64,000 bases of DNA from Candidatus Brocadia carolinensis. GTDB taxonomy: Bacteria > Planctomycetota > Brocadiia > Brocadiales > Brocadiaceae. The DNA is taken from positions 68,710 to 132,709 of the forward strand of contig AYTS01000035.1 of assembly GCA_002009475.1 (NCBI GenBank), in the 5' to 3' direction. The translations under genes and the position numbers were made by a program. A model generated the notes under the pieces. That model searched no databases, had not been told where the DNA came from, and was given only the letters and a program-made list of their open reading frames with translations. This document shows, one piece after another, positions 19,039 to 28,383 of this stretch. Each line of letters starts with the position of its first letter. Within the stretch, counting starts at the first letter, position 1.

Positions 19039-20033
19039 TGAATACAGAATTATTTGCTTATCTCGTTATTGCCTGTACTAAGATCGTGCTGGTATTCGGA
19101 GTGGTCCAGTTGATGATCATCTCTATGATCTGGCTCGAAAGAAAGATTATGGCGCACATGCAGGTCCGTCTTGGGCCGATGCGTGTCGGACCCCATGGAT
19201 TATTGCAGCCCATTGCCGATGGCATTAAGCTCTTATTCAAGGAAGACATTATTCCGGCTAAGGCGAGCAAGTTCCTATTTATCGTGGCTCCCGCTATGGC
19301 CGTGATCCCGTCCATGCTTACCTTTGCTGTTATTCCTTTTGGAAATAAGGTGCAGATATTCGGGTACAGCGTAGACCTGGTAATCACGGATATCAATATT
19401 GGATTCCTGTATATTTTTGGTGTATCGTCCCTGGGTATTTATGGTATTGTCATGGCCGGATGGGCATCAAACAACAAATACTCCCTGTTGGGCGGAATAC
19501 GGTCTGCCGCGCAGATGATCAGCTATGAACTCACCCTTGGGCTGGCACTGATCGGAGTAGTTATGCTGACAGAGTCGTTGAGTCTGGTGGATGTCGTCAA
19601 TGCTCAGGCAAAACTGTGGAATATTATTTTACAACCCGTCGGCTTTTTTATCTATTTCACGAGCGCCATAGCAGAGGTTAACCGGTGTCCGTTTGACCTG
19701 CCGGAGGCTGAATCAGAGCTTGTGGCGGGGTACCATACCGAATACAGCAGCATGAAGTTTGCCATGTTTTTTATGGCTGAATACGCCAATATGATCACCG
19801 TATCAGCCATTGCGGTAACCTTTTTCCTGGGTGGATGGCATGGACCATTTTTGCCGCCGGTTGTATGGTTTATGCTCAAATTGTCAGGGTGTCTCTTTTT
19901 CTTCATCTGGATACGGTCGACTTTTCCCAGGCTAAGGTACGACCAGTTAATGCATTTTGGCTGGAAATTCCTGTTGCCTCTTTCGCTTCTCAACATCTTG
20001 ATCACCGGCCTCGTTATGGTTGTGAAAGGATGA
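19038..20033 (+). CDS. nuoH: NADH-quinone oxidoreductase subunit H
   Basis: 331 residues with eight membrane helices; it joins the membrane arm to the peripheral arm and forms the mouth of the quinone tunnel. Signatures: WLERKIMAHMQVRLGPMRVGPHG at the first cytoplasmic loop and the acidic loop AEVNRCPFDLPEAESELVAGYHTEYS, both hallmarks of NuoH. The start overlaps the stop of the tandem desulforedoxin gene by one base, suggesting the two are translated in tandem. nuoI begins one base after the stop. Confidence 0.96.
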   Translation: MNTELFAYLVIACTKIVLVFGVVQLMIISMIWLERKIMAHMQVRLGPMRVGPHGLLQPIADGIKLLFKEDIIPAKASKFLFIVAPAMAVIPSMLTFAVIPFGNKVQIFGYSVDLVITDINIGFLYIFGVSSLGIYGIVMAGWASNNKYSLLGGIRSAAQMISYELTLGLALIGVVMLTESLSLVDVVNAQAKLWNIILQPVGFFIYFTSAIAEVNRCPFDLPEAESELVAGYHTEYSSMKFAMFFMAEYANMITVSAIAVTFFLGGWHGPFLPPVVWFMLKLSGCLFFFIWIRSTFPRLRYDQLMHFGWKFLLPLSLLNILITGLVMVVKG

Positions 20034-20034
20034 T

Positions 20035-20460
20035 ATGATTTTACCGTTATTGAAAGGTTTAGCGCTCACGCTCCGACGATTTCTCAATCCGAAGACATGC
20101 GCCACAGAACTCTATCCTGATGAACGGCCAAAACTTTCTACGAGGTTCCGGGGATTGCCGGAGCTGCAACTTGGAAAAGACGGCAGGGAAAAGTGTGTTG
20201 CATGCGGATTATGCGCCAAAGTTTGTCCATCGCAGTGTATTACCGTTGAGGGGGCGGAGGATGAAACGCACCGGAGGTATCCAAAAACCTATGAATTGGA
20301 TGCCTTTCGTTGTATCTTCTGCGGATTTTGTGAAGAGGCGTGTCCGGTAAGGGCCATTATTCTGCGGGATACCTTTGAACTGGCAACGTATGAGAATAAA
20401 GACGTCTTTGATAAGGAACGATTATTAGATCTCACGAGGAAGAGAAATTTGCCGCGGTAA
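20035..20460 (+). CDS. nuoI: NADH-quinone oxidoreductase subunit I
   Basis: 141 residues. This ferredoxin-like subunit carries clusters N6a and N6b between NuoG and NuoB. The two Cys sets are CVACGLCAKVCPSQC and CIFCGFCEEACPVRA. The N-terminus is amphipathic and lies on the membrane arm. It is followed by a 148-base spacer that holds a palindromic repeat before nuoJ. Confidence 0.95.
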   Translation: MILPLLKGLALTLRRFLNPKTCATELYPDERPKLSTRFRGLPELQLGKDGREKCVACGLCAKVCPSQCITVEGAEDETHRRYPKTYELDAFRCIFCGFCEEACPVRAIILRDTFELATYENKDVFDKERLLDLTRKRNLPR

Positions 20461-20517
20461 AATTTGTCCATGGTGATAACATCCACGTCGAAAGATACTT
20501 TTGACATTTTTGGCATT

Positions 20518-20600
20518 AACCCTGTCAGGGTTTAACAACCCTGACAGGGTTGACACATGAATTTCGTGTTTCAGATTTTGTCTTTTCCAGCTTGTTCGGT
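20518..20600 (+). repeat. palindromic interspersed repeat, copy 1
   Basis: AACCCTGTCAGGGTT and AACCCTGACAGGGTT form a 15-bp stem (20518-20532 and 20537-20551) with a 4-base loop. The roughly 45 bases downstream, with GAATTTCGTG and TTTTGTCTTTTCCA, resemble the flank of the second copy at 60841-60926. This is therefore a mobile or amplified element rather than a simple terminator. It separates nuoI from nuoJ. Confidence 0.85.
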
Positions 20601-20608
20601 TTAGGGAT

Positions 20609-21118
20609 ATGTCAGAATATTTATTTTATATTGTAGCTGCGATTACGGTAACTACAGCGGTTTATCTCATTTTCGAGAAAAATCCGGTCTTTGGCGCTTT
20701 ATACCTTATTCAAACGATGGTTTCTCTGGCCGTCCTCTATATATTGCTTGAGGCACAGTTTGTTGCTGCAGTCCAGATCATCGTATATGCCGGCGCTATC
20801 ATGGTGCTCTTCCTCTTCGTTATTATGCTGTTGAACCTTGACATAAAGGAGGAGGCAAGGAATGCCCTGCCCTTTCAAAGGATACCTGCGATTCTGATGG
20901 GGATTGCATTGTTCACCGTCATCTGCATCGTTATCAGATCAAAACTCCTGCAGGGGAAGCAGGATCAATACACGACGGCGTATGTCCAAAGCATCGGAAA
21001 TACAAAACTCATTGGGAATCTGTTATTCACGGATTATCTGTTGCCATTCGAGATAACCTCCATTTTATTATTTGTAGCGGCTATTGGCGCTATTATGTTG
21101 GCAAAGAGGAAATTATAA
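20609..21118 (+). CDS. nuoJ: NADH-quinone oxidoreductase subunit J
   Basis: 169 residues with five membrane helices. The third helix has the conserved [21 protein letters not shown], which holds the pi-bulge and Tyr characteristic of NuoJ. It is part of the proton-translocating chain next to NuoH. The ATG at 20609 follows the repeat-containing spacer; TTAGGG lies just upstream as a weak ribosome site. nuoK starts two bases after its stop. Confidence 0.95.
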   Translation: MSEYLFYIVAAITVTTAVYLIFEKNPVFGALYLIQTMVSLAVLYILLEAQFVAAVQIIVYAGAIMVLFLFVIMLLNLDIKEEARNALPFQRIPAILMGIALFTVICIVIRSKLLQGKQDQYTTAYVQSIGNTKLIGNLLFTDYLLPFEITSILLFVAAIGAIMLAKRKL

Positions 21119-21119
21119 G

Positions 21120-21422
21120 ATGATTACGATCACGCATTATCTGGTATTGAGCGCAATCCTGTTTACCGTGGGCGTTATCGGTGTTCTGATACGAAGGAAT
21201 GCCATTATCATCTTCATGTGCATCGAGCTCATGCTGAACGCAGTGAATCTGTCCTTTGTGGCATGCGCACATTACCTCAACTCCATGCAGGGACAGTTGT
21301 TTGTGTTTTTTACCATGACCGTTGCCGCCGCAGAAGCTGCCGTTGGCCTGGCAATCATTGTGGCCGTATTCAGAAATAAAGAAACCGTAAACATTGACGA
21401 CATCAATATCATGAAATGGTAG
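21120..21422 (+). CDS. nuoK: NADH-quinone oxidoreductase subunit K
   Basis: 100 residues, the standard length, with three membrane helices. The membrane Glu residues that carry protons in NuoK lie in [13 protein letters not shown] and in [14 protein letters not shown] chose the ATG at 21120 ([11 protein letters not shown]), which matches the family length; an in-frame earlier ATG at 21084 lies within nuoJ and adds an unlikely hydrophilic head. nuoL follows seven bases after the stop. Confidence 0.95.
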   Translation: MITITHYLVLSAILFTVGVIGVLIRRNAIIIFMCIELMLNAVNLSFVACAHYLNSMQGQLFVFFTMTVAAAEAAVGLAIIVAVFRNKETVNIDDINIMKW

Positions 21423-21429
21423 GAGTTCC

Positions 21430-23367
21430 ATGCTCGATCTTGTAGCACTGATCTTGTTATTCCCGTTAATCGGGACGGCTGTTAACGGCCTTGCAGGGAA
21501 AAGAATGCGCAAAGAAACCGTCGGATACATTGCCTGCGGAGCAATTGGACTGTCGTTCCTTGTTTCAATCCTGGTATTTTGCGGGCTTCTGTTGTTGCCG
21601 CCTGAAGGACGATTGTTTGAAAAACACCTCTTCGTCTGGATCGAATCAGGTTCATTCCGGTCGCTGGCAGCTTTGCAGGTAGATCCCTTGTCCACCGTTA
21701 TGATTCTGACTGTTTCCGGTGTCGGATTTCTTATCCACGTCTACTCGATTGGTTACATGCATCACGATAAGGGTTACCACCGCTATTTTTGCTACCTGAA
21801 CCTGTTTACCTTCTCCATGCTTTTGCTGGTGCTCAGTAATAATTTCCTTCTCATGTTTATTGGGTGGGAGGCAGTTGGGCTATGTTCCTATCTGCTCATT
21901 GGATTCTGGTTTGAAAAAAAATCGGCCTCAAATGCCGCGAAAAAGGCCTTTGTTGTGAACCGGGTCGGTGACTTTGGCTTTGCCCTTGGCGTAATGCTTA
22001 TCTTTCTGATCTTTCACAGTATCGATTTTACGGAGGTATTCAGCGCTGCTTCTCACGGAAATTTTGAGACAGGCAACTTTGCCATAACCATGATCACCCT
22101 TCTTTTGTTTATGGGAGCTACGGGTAAATCAGCTCAGATACCCCTCTACACTTGGTTACCCGACGCCATGGAGGGTCCTACGCCAGTCAGCGCACTTATC
22201 CACGCAGCAACCATGGTGACGGCAGGTGTTTATATGATCGCACGGTGCAATGTCCTGTACATGCTTTCTCCGTTTACCATGACGGTGGTAGCTAGTATTG
22301 GCGCAGCAACGGCACTCTTTGCGGCATCCATTGGTCTTGTGCAAAACGATATCAAGCGTGTGCTGGCGTATTCTACCATTAGTCAGCTTGGCTACATGTT
22401 CCTTGCCTGCGGTGTGGGCGCATTTACGGCGGGTGTCTTTCATCTGATGACCCATGCCTTTTTCAAAGCCTTGTTGTTTCTTGGTGCAGGAAGTGTCATT
22501 CATGCCTTGTCCGGCGAACAGGATATCAGGAAGATGGGTGCTCTGAAATCACACATCCCCACCACGTACAAAACCTTTTTGGTCGGTACAATCGCCATTG
22601 CGGGTATTCCGCCCTTTGCAGGATTCTTCAGCAAAGATGAAATTTTATTAGAAGCGTTCGTCCGCGGGAATTTCATCTATTGGTCGATTGGAGCTATCGC
22701 TGCCCTGTTTACGGCTTTCTATATGTTCCGTTTGCTCTTTATGACTTTCTATGGCGAATCCAGGGTGGATCATCATACTATGGAGCATCTCCATGAATCT
22801 CCGGGAAATATGACTCTTCCTCTGATCGCGCTTGCCGGGCTTTCCTTTGTTGGCGGATTTCTAGGTATCCCCGGTGCAAGTGCCATAAACCATTTTTTGT
22901 CTCCCGTATTTGGCGGACACACACATGCTGAAATAGCAGGAACAGAACTGGCCGGACACTCTGGACACCACGGTGCCTGGCTTCCCTATCTGATGATGGT
23001 CGTTTCAACGGCTATTGCCATTGCCGGAATATTCCTTGCCTATCAGATGTATATCAAAAAACCCGATTTACCGAAAAAACTGACAGATCGATTCCGGTTT
23101 ATTCATAAGCTCCTGTTAAACAAGTATTATGTTGATGAAATCTATGATGCCCTCTTCGTTAATCCAACGAAAAAAATCTCGGTTAAAATTTTGTGGAAGG
23201 GTGTGGACGTCAGGATAATTGATGGCTCAGTAAACGGTATTGCACGGCTTGTGGGTGGGTTGAGCAATGTCCTGCGCCTCTTGCAAACGGGGTATATACG
23301 GAATTACGCCTTTTATATTGTCGTCGGCTGTATCTTTATCGTTGTGCTTGCAGTGTTTGGCAAGTGA
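21430..23367 (+). CDS. nuoL: NADH-quinone oxidoreductase subunit L
   Basis: 645 residues, an antiporter-like proton-pump subunit at the far end of the membrane arm. It has the conserved core GWEAVGLCSYLLIGFW (catalytic Glu), TGKSAQIPLYTWLPDAMEGPTPVSALIHAATMV (lysine and His of the proton path) and a C-terminal lateral helix region ending in a final anchor helix. Length and topology are normal. GAGTTCC precedes the ATG. Confidence 0.96.
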   Translation: MLDLVALILLFPLIGTAVNGLAGKRMRKETVGYIACGAIGLSFLVSILVFCGLLLLPPEGRLFEKHLFVWIESGSFRSLAALQVDPLSTVMILTVSGVGFLIHVYSIGYMHHDKGYHRYFCYLNLFTFSMLLLVLSNNFLLMFIGWEAVGLCSYLLIGFWFEKKSASNAAKKAFVVNRVGDFGFALGVMLIFLIFHSIDFTEVFSAASHGNFETGNFAITMITLLLFMGATGKSAQIPLYTWLPDAMEGPTPVSALIHAATMVTAGVYMIARCNVLYMLSPFTMTVVASIGAATALFAASIGLVQNDIKRVLAYSTISQLGYMFLACGVGAFTAGVFHLMTHAFFKALLFLGAGSVIHALSGEQDIRKMGALKSHIPTTYKTFLVGTIAIAGIPPFAGFFSKDEILLEAFVRGNFIYWSIGAIAALFTAFYMFRLLFMTFYGESRVDHHTMEHLHESPGNMTLPLIALAGLSFVGGFLGIPGASAINHFLSPVFGGHTHAEIAGTELAGHSGHHGAWLPYLMMVVSTAIAIAGIFLAYQMYIKKPDLPKKLTDRFRFIHKLLLNKYYVDEIYDALFVNPTKKISVKILWKGVDVRIIDGSVNGIARLVGGLSNVLRLLQTGYIRNYAFYIVVGCIFIVVLAVFGK

Positions 23368-23600
23368 GTAGGGTGGGCAATGCCCACCGAAAAATTTAAC
23401 GTTTAGGAATTTCAAAGTTGTTGCGGAGCGAAGAGCTTCCTCGTTCTCCATTGAAAAGCAGTACGCCGAATATCGAATATCGAACAAGGAATGTTGAATG
23501 ATGAAGTGTTTTTATTTCACTATTCGATATTCCTTGTTCTGCGGTTCGATCTTCATTTTAAATAAACCGTTGAAGGCCTAATTAAAAATAACAGATATCT
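23368..23600. repeat. nuoL-nuoM spacer with hairpin and inverted repeats
   Basis: No gene. GGTGGGC/GCCCACC (23372-23388) forms a 7-bp hairpin with a 3-base loop right after nuoL. Further on, GAACAAGGAAT (23482-23492) pairs with ATTCCTTGTTC (23529-23539), and AATATCGAA pairs with TTCGATATT. The motif around 23468-23498 is shared with 9477-9505, so this is a second interspersed repeat family lodged within the nuo operon. Confidence 0.7.
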
Positions 23601-25161
23601 ATGCCTATACTTTCACTCATAACCTTGCTGCCGATCATCGGGGTTTTTTTTTATCCTCAGTATGGATTCAAGAAAAGGGGAACTGATCAGGATTACCACC
23701 CTGCTGGTTTCTATCGTGGTATTTGTGCTTTCCCTTCCCTTGTACTTCAATTTTAACGCCCACGCGTATGAGATGCAGTTTGTTGAAAAATTGCCGTGGA
23801 TACCTTCTTTTGGAATCCACTACCACGTTGGCATAGACGGAATAAGCCTTTTTCTTATCCTGTTAACAACCTTTCTCATGCCTGTCTCCATTCTGGCATC
23901 CTGGCATATCACGAAACACATAAAGGAATATATGATTGCCATGCTCGTGCTTGAGACGGGTATGGTTGGCGTGTTTGCCTCGCTGGACCTGTTTTTGTTT
24001 TATGTTTACTGGGAACTCATGCTGATTCCCATGTATCTCCTCATCGGCATCTGGGGCGGGCCACGAAGAATTTATGCAGCGGTAAAATTCTTCATTTATA
24101 CCATGACCGGCAGCGTCTTCATGCTCCTGGCTATCATTGCCCTCTACTTTTTAAATCACCGGGCAACGGGTGAATATACGTTCAATCTCCTGGAATTTTA
24201 CCGGCTCGAACTCTCCTTTGCCGTCCAATTCTGGCTGTTCCTTGCCTTTGCATTTGCCTTTGCAATCAAGGTTCCGATGTTTCCCTTTCATACATGGCTC
24301 CCGGATGCCCATGTGGAAGCTCCCACCGCAGGAAGTGTAATCCTGGCCGGGGTACTCTTGAAAATGGGAACGTACGGCTTTGTGCGGTTCTGCCTGCCCT
24401 TGTTTCCGGAGGCAAGCCACGTCTTCATCCCGGTAATTTCATGGATGGCGATCGTGGGTATTATCTATGGTGCGCTGGTCTCGATGGTACAGGATGATCT
24501 GAAAAAACTGGTCGCCTATTCGAGCGTAAGCCATTTAGGCTTTGTCATGCTGGGTATCTTTGCCTTCAATATCCAGGGAATTGAAGGTGGCATTACCCAG
24601 ATGATCAATCACGGTCTCAGCACCGGGGCGCTCTTTCTTGTCGTTGGAATGCTCTATGAAAGAAGACACACGCGGATGATTGCAGATTTTGGGGGATTAA
24701 CCAAAAGGATGCCGGTTTTTGCAACGCTCTTTTTGATTATCACGTTGTCTTCTATAGGATTGCCTGGTTTAAACGGTTTTGTGGGAGAATTTCTCATTCT
24801 CCTGGGTGCGTTCAGGTCACGAATCCTGTATGCATCGATTGCAACATCGGGCATTATCCTGGCAGCCGTATATATGCTCTGGATGTTTCAACGGGTCATG
24901 TTTCATGAAATCATCCACGAAGAAAATAAGACCTTAAAAGATGTGAGCAAACGGGAGTTTGCTATCTTAATTCCCCTGATCATGATCATCTTCTGGATTG
25001 GTATCTATCCTAATCCGTTTCTCAGAAAGATGGATGCCTCGGTAAACCACTTGTTAAAACAGACAGGGGAAAAGGCACAGACGGTGTCCAATCTTCAAAC
25101 ACAAAATACCGCGGTGATACCTAAAATCGATATCGTTTCAGAAACGAAAGCAGAATGGTAG
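23601..25161 (+). CDS. nuoM: NADH-quinone oxidoreductase subunit M, frameshifted near its N-terminus
   Basis: The intact frame from the ATG at 23662 gives 499 residues but lacks the first helix. Translating from the ATG at 23601 gives MPILSLITLLPIIGVFF, a typical NuoM start, which runs into a T9 tract (23644-23652); removing one T joins it to ILSMDSRKGELIR at 23662. The full protein would be about 519 residues, normal for NuoM. The body shows the antiporter core YVYWELMLIPMYLLIGIWGG (catalytic Glu) and FHTWLPDAHVEAPTAGSVILAGVLLKMGTYG (Lys). The break is probably a sequencing indel, or slippage on the T9 tract; the gene is unlikely to be dead in an otherwise complete operon. Confidence 0.93.
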
Positions 25162-25266
25162 GGATAAGCACAGAAAAAACAAAATATCAAATTCCACTCA
25201 GACTGACAAGCGGTGTCATTCTGAGGGTGTGAAGCGCATTAAATTTCTTAACATGCAAGGTATGCT

Positions 25267-26730
25267 ATGACACCTGTTTCCATAATGACGTTTAATATCC
25301 TGAGCATCTTGCCGATTCTGATTCTGTCAGGGTTCGGTATGATTGTACTCTTCGTGGATATCTTTTCCTCAAGAAGATGGGGGGAAAAGAATCTGCTTGC
25401 CTATGTATCGTTGCTGGGAGTTGTGCTTGCTGCAATCTTCGGCAGGAGCCCTACGGGAACGACTCTTTTTTCCTTTAATGAAACCTTTACCATTGATAAC
25501 TATTCCCTGTTTTTTAACTTCATCTTCCTGCTGAGCACCGGGCTAACGATCCTGATCTCACACAGCTACATCAGGCGCGAAGAGATCAATCACGGGGAAT
25601 ATTATGCCCTTATTCTGTTTTCCACCATCGGGATGATGCTCATGGCCTCCGGTGCAGATCTGCTGAGCATTTACATCGGGCTAGAGGTCATGTCCGTTAG
25701 CATCTACATTCTGACTGGGTTTAAACGCTCAAAACTCATTTCAAACGAGGCGTCTCTGAAATATTTCCTGCTTGGTGCGTTTGCCACAGGTTTTTTGCTC
25801 TACGGCATTTCGCTTATCTATGGTTCGACCGGTGCAATCAATCTGAAACAGATCGCCAGTTTTATTGCCGGTAGGGGAGGTATTCCAGACCCTGTATTAC
25901 TCATGGGAATGGGGTTAATTATCATTGGACTTGGTTTCAAGGTCGCTTCGGTGCCGTTTCACACATGGGTGCCTGATGTCTATGAAGGTGCACCCACCGC
26001 AATAACGGCCTTTATGTCGGTGGGACCAAAAGCAGCGGGTTTTGCTGCTTTTTTGCGTATTTTCATGACCGCTTTCGGTTCGACACATGGCGAATGGCAA
26101 AAGATTATCTACGTCCTCGCCATATTGACCATGACGATAGGAAACGTCATTGCCATTGCACAAACAAATATCAAACGCATGCTTGCATATTCCAGCATTG
26201 CCCATGCAGGCTATCTGCTTATTGCCCTGGTAGCGGCAAATAATATGGGCATATCGGGCACGCTGTTTTATCTGCTCGCATACACCTTTATGAATATTGG
26301 TGCATTTGCCATTGTTATTGTATTAAGCCGCAAAGGAGATGAATGCCTCCAGATCAATGACTATGCAGGGTTGGGATTTAAACACCCGTTCCTCGCCATA
26401 GCGATGACTCTTTTCATGTTTTCCATGGCAGGCGTGCCGCCTATGGCTGGTTTTGTAGGAAAATTTTACATCTTCAGCGCAGCCATTAAATCAGGCTATA
26501 TAGGGCTTGCCGTCATTGGGGTAATCAATAGCGTGATCTCTGTTTACTACTATCTGAGAATTACGGTGATCATGTACATGAAAGAACCCACCAGAGATTT
26601 TCATCCCCTCACTATTTCTCCCCTTATCGTTGTCGCCATCATCATCTCGATGATTGGTACACTTCACTTGGGTATTTTCCCATCAAAAGTGATGGAAATT
26701 GCTCAACAGGCCACGCTGATATTAAAATAA
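25267..26730 (+). CDS. nuoN: NADH-quinone oxidoreductase subunit N
   Basis: 487 residues, the antiporter-like subunit next to NuoK. Conserved elements: SIYIGLEVMSVSIYILTGF (Glu), ASVPFHTWVPDVYEGAPTAITAFMSVGPKAAGFAA (Lys), and AYSSIAHAGYLLIALVA. It has about 14 membrane helices. It is the last nuo gene; a 105-base spacer separates it from nuoM and the convergent lipoprotein gene lies 28 bases beyond its stop. Confidence 0.96.
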   Translation: MTPVSIMTFNILSILPILILSGFGMIVLFVDIFSSRRWGEKNLLAYVSLLGVVLAAIFGRSPTGTTLFSFNETFTIDNYSLFFNFIFLLSTGLTILISHSYIRREEINHGEYYALILFSTIGMMLMASGADLLSIYIGLEVMSVSIYILTGFKRSKLISNEASLKYFLLGAFATGFLLYGISLIYGSTGAINLKQIASFIAGRGGIPDPVLLMGMGLIIIGLGFKVASVPFHTWVPDVYEGAPTAITAFMSVGPKAAGFAAFLRIFMTAFGSTHGEWQKIIYVLAILTMTIGNVIAIAQTNIKRMLAYSSIAHAGYLLIALVAANNMGISGTLFYLLAYTFMNIGAFAIVIVLSRKGDECLQINDYAGLGFKHPFLAIAMTLFMFSMAGVPPMAGFVGKFYIFSAAIKSGYIGLAVIGVINSVISVYYYLRITVIMYMKEPTRDFHPLTISPLIVVAIIISMIGTLHLGIFPSKVMEIAQQATLILK

Positions 26731-26758
26731 AATCTGGCTTGTGATAGGAAAAACCGCA

Positions 26759-27463
26759 TTAGAGCCCTACTCTGGATGATAAGGCATTGGTGACGCGATC
26801 CACCTCATCGGCAAGCGCCTGAAGTTTTGTCATAACGATCTTTCCTTCTTCGTTTGCCCTGGTAATATAAGGCTTCATTGATACCATTCCCTGTGTGGTA
26901 AGGTCATTGCCAAGCGCTGTTTTTATATCTGTCAGATCAATGATGAAGGGTTGATACGTCATCTGAACTTCTTGTGCCAGCTTTGTGATACGATTAAAGG
27001 CCATGCTTAATTCCGCGCGCCGTTCTGCTCCCTTTGCACGCAATTCTGAATTCATGACATTTGATAACTCTTGCTCCCAGGTAGAGAAGTATTCTCTCCC
27101 TTTTGTAGCCATAGCATTGGCGTGTCTGTTCATGCTGCGATAATTGTCTGTTGTGCGGGTAAGTTGTTTTACGAAATTATTATAGGGTTTATACAGGTTT
27201 CCGTCTCCGGGTTGCCCGATTTGGTTTAGTGCAGCGAGTGTTTCTGTTGTCTGATCGAGATTCTTCGACAGCTCCTTGTGAAATCCCCCAATGCTGGATA
27301 CCGCCTTTTGCTTTTTTCCCGGTCCGGTTGTAGCGCAACCGGAAAGAAGCGCTTGTGCGCCCCAGAAAACAATAATGAGAGCGGTAAAGCCAACCGTATT
27401 CCATGTCGTGGTTTCTTTTTCCTGTATATCCTTTTTTGCCCCATTATGCATTTTTTTCATCAC
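26759..27463 (-). CDS. putative lipoprotein resembling DUF2959 proteins
   Basis: 234 residues. An N-terminal hydrophobic segment (about 23-43) ends in the lipobox LLSGC, so a lipid-anchored envelope protein is likely. The rest is helical and charged, with segments such as YFSTWEQELSNVMNSELR and YQPFIIDLTDIKTALGNDL that fit my recollection of the DUF2959 lipoprotein family; heptad-like spacing suggests coiled coils. Its function is unknown. It is convergent with nuoN and so not part of that operon. The start could also be the second Met. Confidence 0.7.
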   Translation of the reverse strand: MMKKMHNGAKKDIQEKETTTWNTVGFTALIIVFWGAQALLSGCATTGPGKKQKAVSSIGGFHKELSKNLDQTTETLAALNQIGQPGDGNLYKPYNNFVKQLTRTTDNYRSMNRHANAMATKGREYFSTWEQELSNVMNSELRAKGAERRAELSMAFNRITKLAQEVQMTYQPFIIDLTDIKTALGNDLTTQGMVSMKPYITRANEEGKIVMTKLQALADEVDRVTNALSSRVGL

Positions 27464-28383
27464 GCCTCGTGCTCCTGAAAATTTTCAATATGAATTTATT
27501 GACCTGCACAAACAAAAAGATCTTTTAAGATTATACTCGTTTTGGTGACTATGGCAATACATTTTATCTTTGCCAAAGTAACGTCTATGTCCTGATATCC
27601 CAAGAAGAATGAGTGTGAAGGCAAGAGGAAAAATGAAGTCGAATCGGGTTGGGTGAGGACATAAAAGGCAAGGTTTATGAGATTTCAGATTTCAGATCTC
27701 AAATCTCAAATCTGTGATTGACCATAAGAGACAGTCGTTAGTACTGAAGAAAGGAAGGCTATCAGTTCCATTGGTTCCGCACCTTACTATTGAACGGTGC
27801 TGCTGATCTTCCAATCAAGGCAATCTACTGTTTTTGATACATGGCTATGTATCGGGCGCTTTCCCCGATAAGGGAATGAAGACCCAGGTAATGGTGGTGA
27901 CGGATGAGTTCATCCTATTGATGTCTTTCGTTACGGTTGATGGGTCTTGTATTAATATCGTGGTGATGTTTTCTGTTTGTAGTATTTTTTCTTATTGCAC
28001 GGCATCAACCATCTAATGCTGTGCATTTATCCCGCGCTCCTTTCTGATGGCCTCTTGTACGCTCTGAATGAATAACAACCTGACCATCAAGGACTGTACG
28101 GGTAACAGACCCCCATGTATCGTAAATCTCTTCCCACTTCTCTCCGGCTTGATTTTCGGTTGTTTTCTTTCCTCTGTTTGTGTTATATTCTTCATAGAAT
28201 TTAAAAGTCCATATATTTGAATTCAATCCAAACAAGACAGAATACGTAGCATCGAAATGTCACCTACTGGCGGAGGTTCGGGGGGGCCTTCATGAGGCTG
28301 TCTGGCGTCTGCTCGCAAGGGATTGGCGCTACTTTTTTAAAAGGCCAAACCGCTACAGATTTTTAATTTTAGGAGGACTGTAC
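27464..28383. other. gene-poor tract upstream of the split small gene
   Basis: About 920 bases with no gene I can support. At about 27677-27713, repeated ATTTCAGATTTCAGATCTC and its near mirror form an imperfect inverted repeat. Short open frames on both strands (for example 28005-28235, minus strand) show no family features. The last 140 bases (about 28246-28380) contain several G/C-rich stems, such as GCCT-TCATG-AGGC at 28287-28299, and lead into an AGGAGG ribosome site, so they may be the structured 5' leader of the next gene. Confidence 0.5.

Noticed and set aside
28005-28235. 76-residue minus-strand frame before the group II intron
   Set aside because: No ribosome site or family features; composition is non-coding-like.
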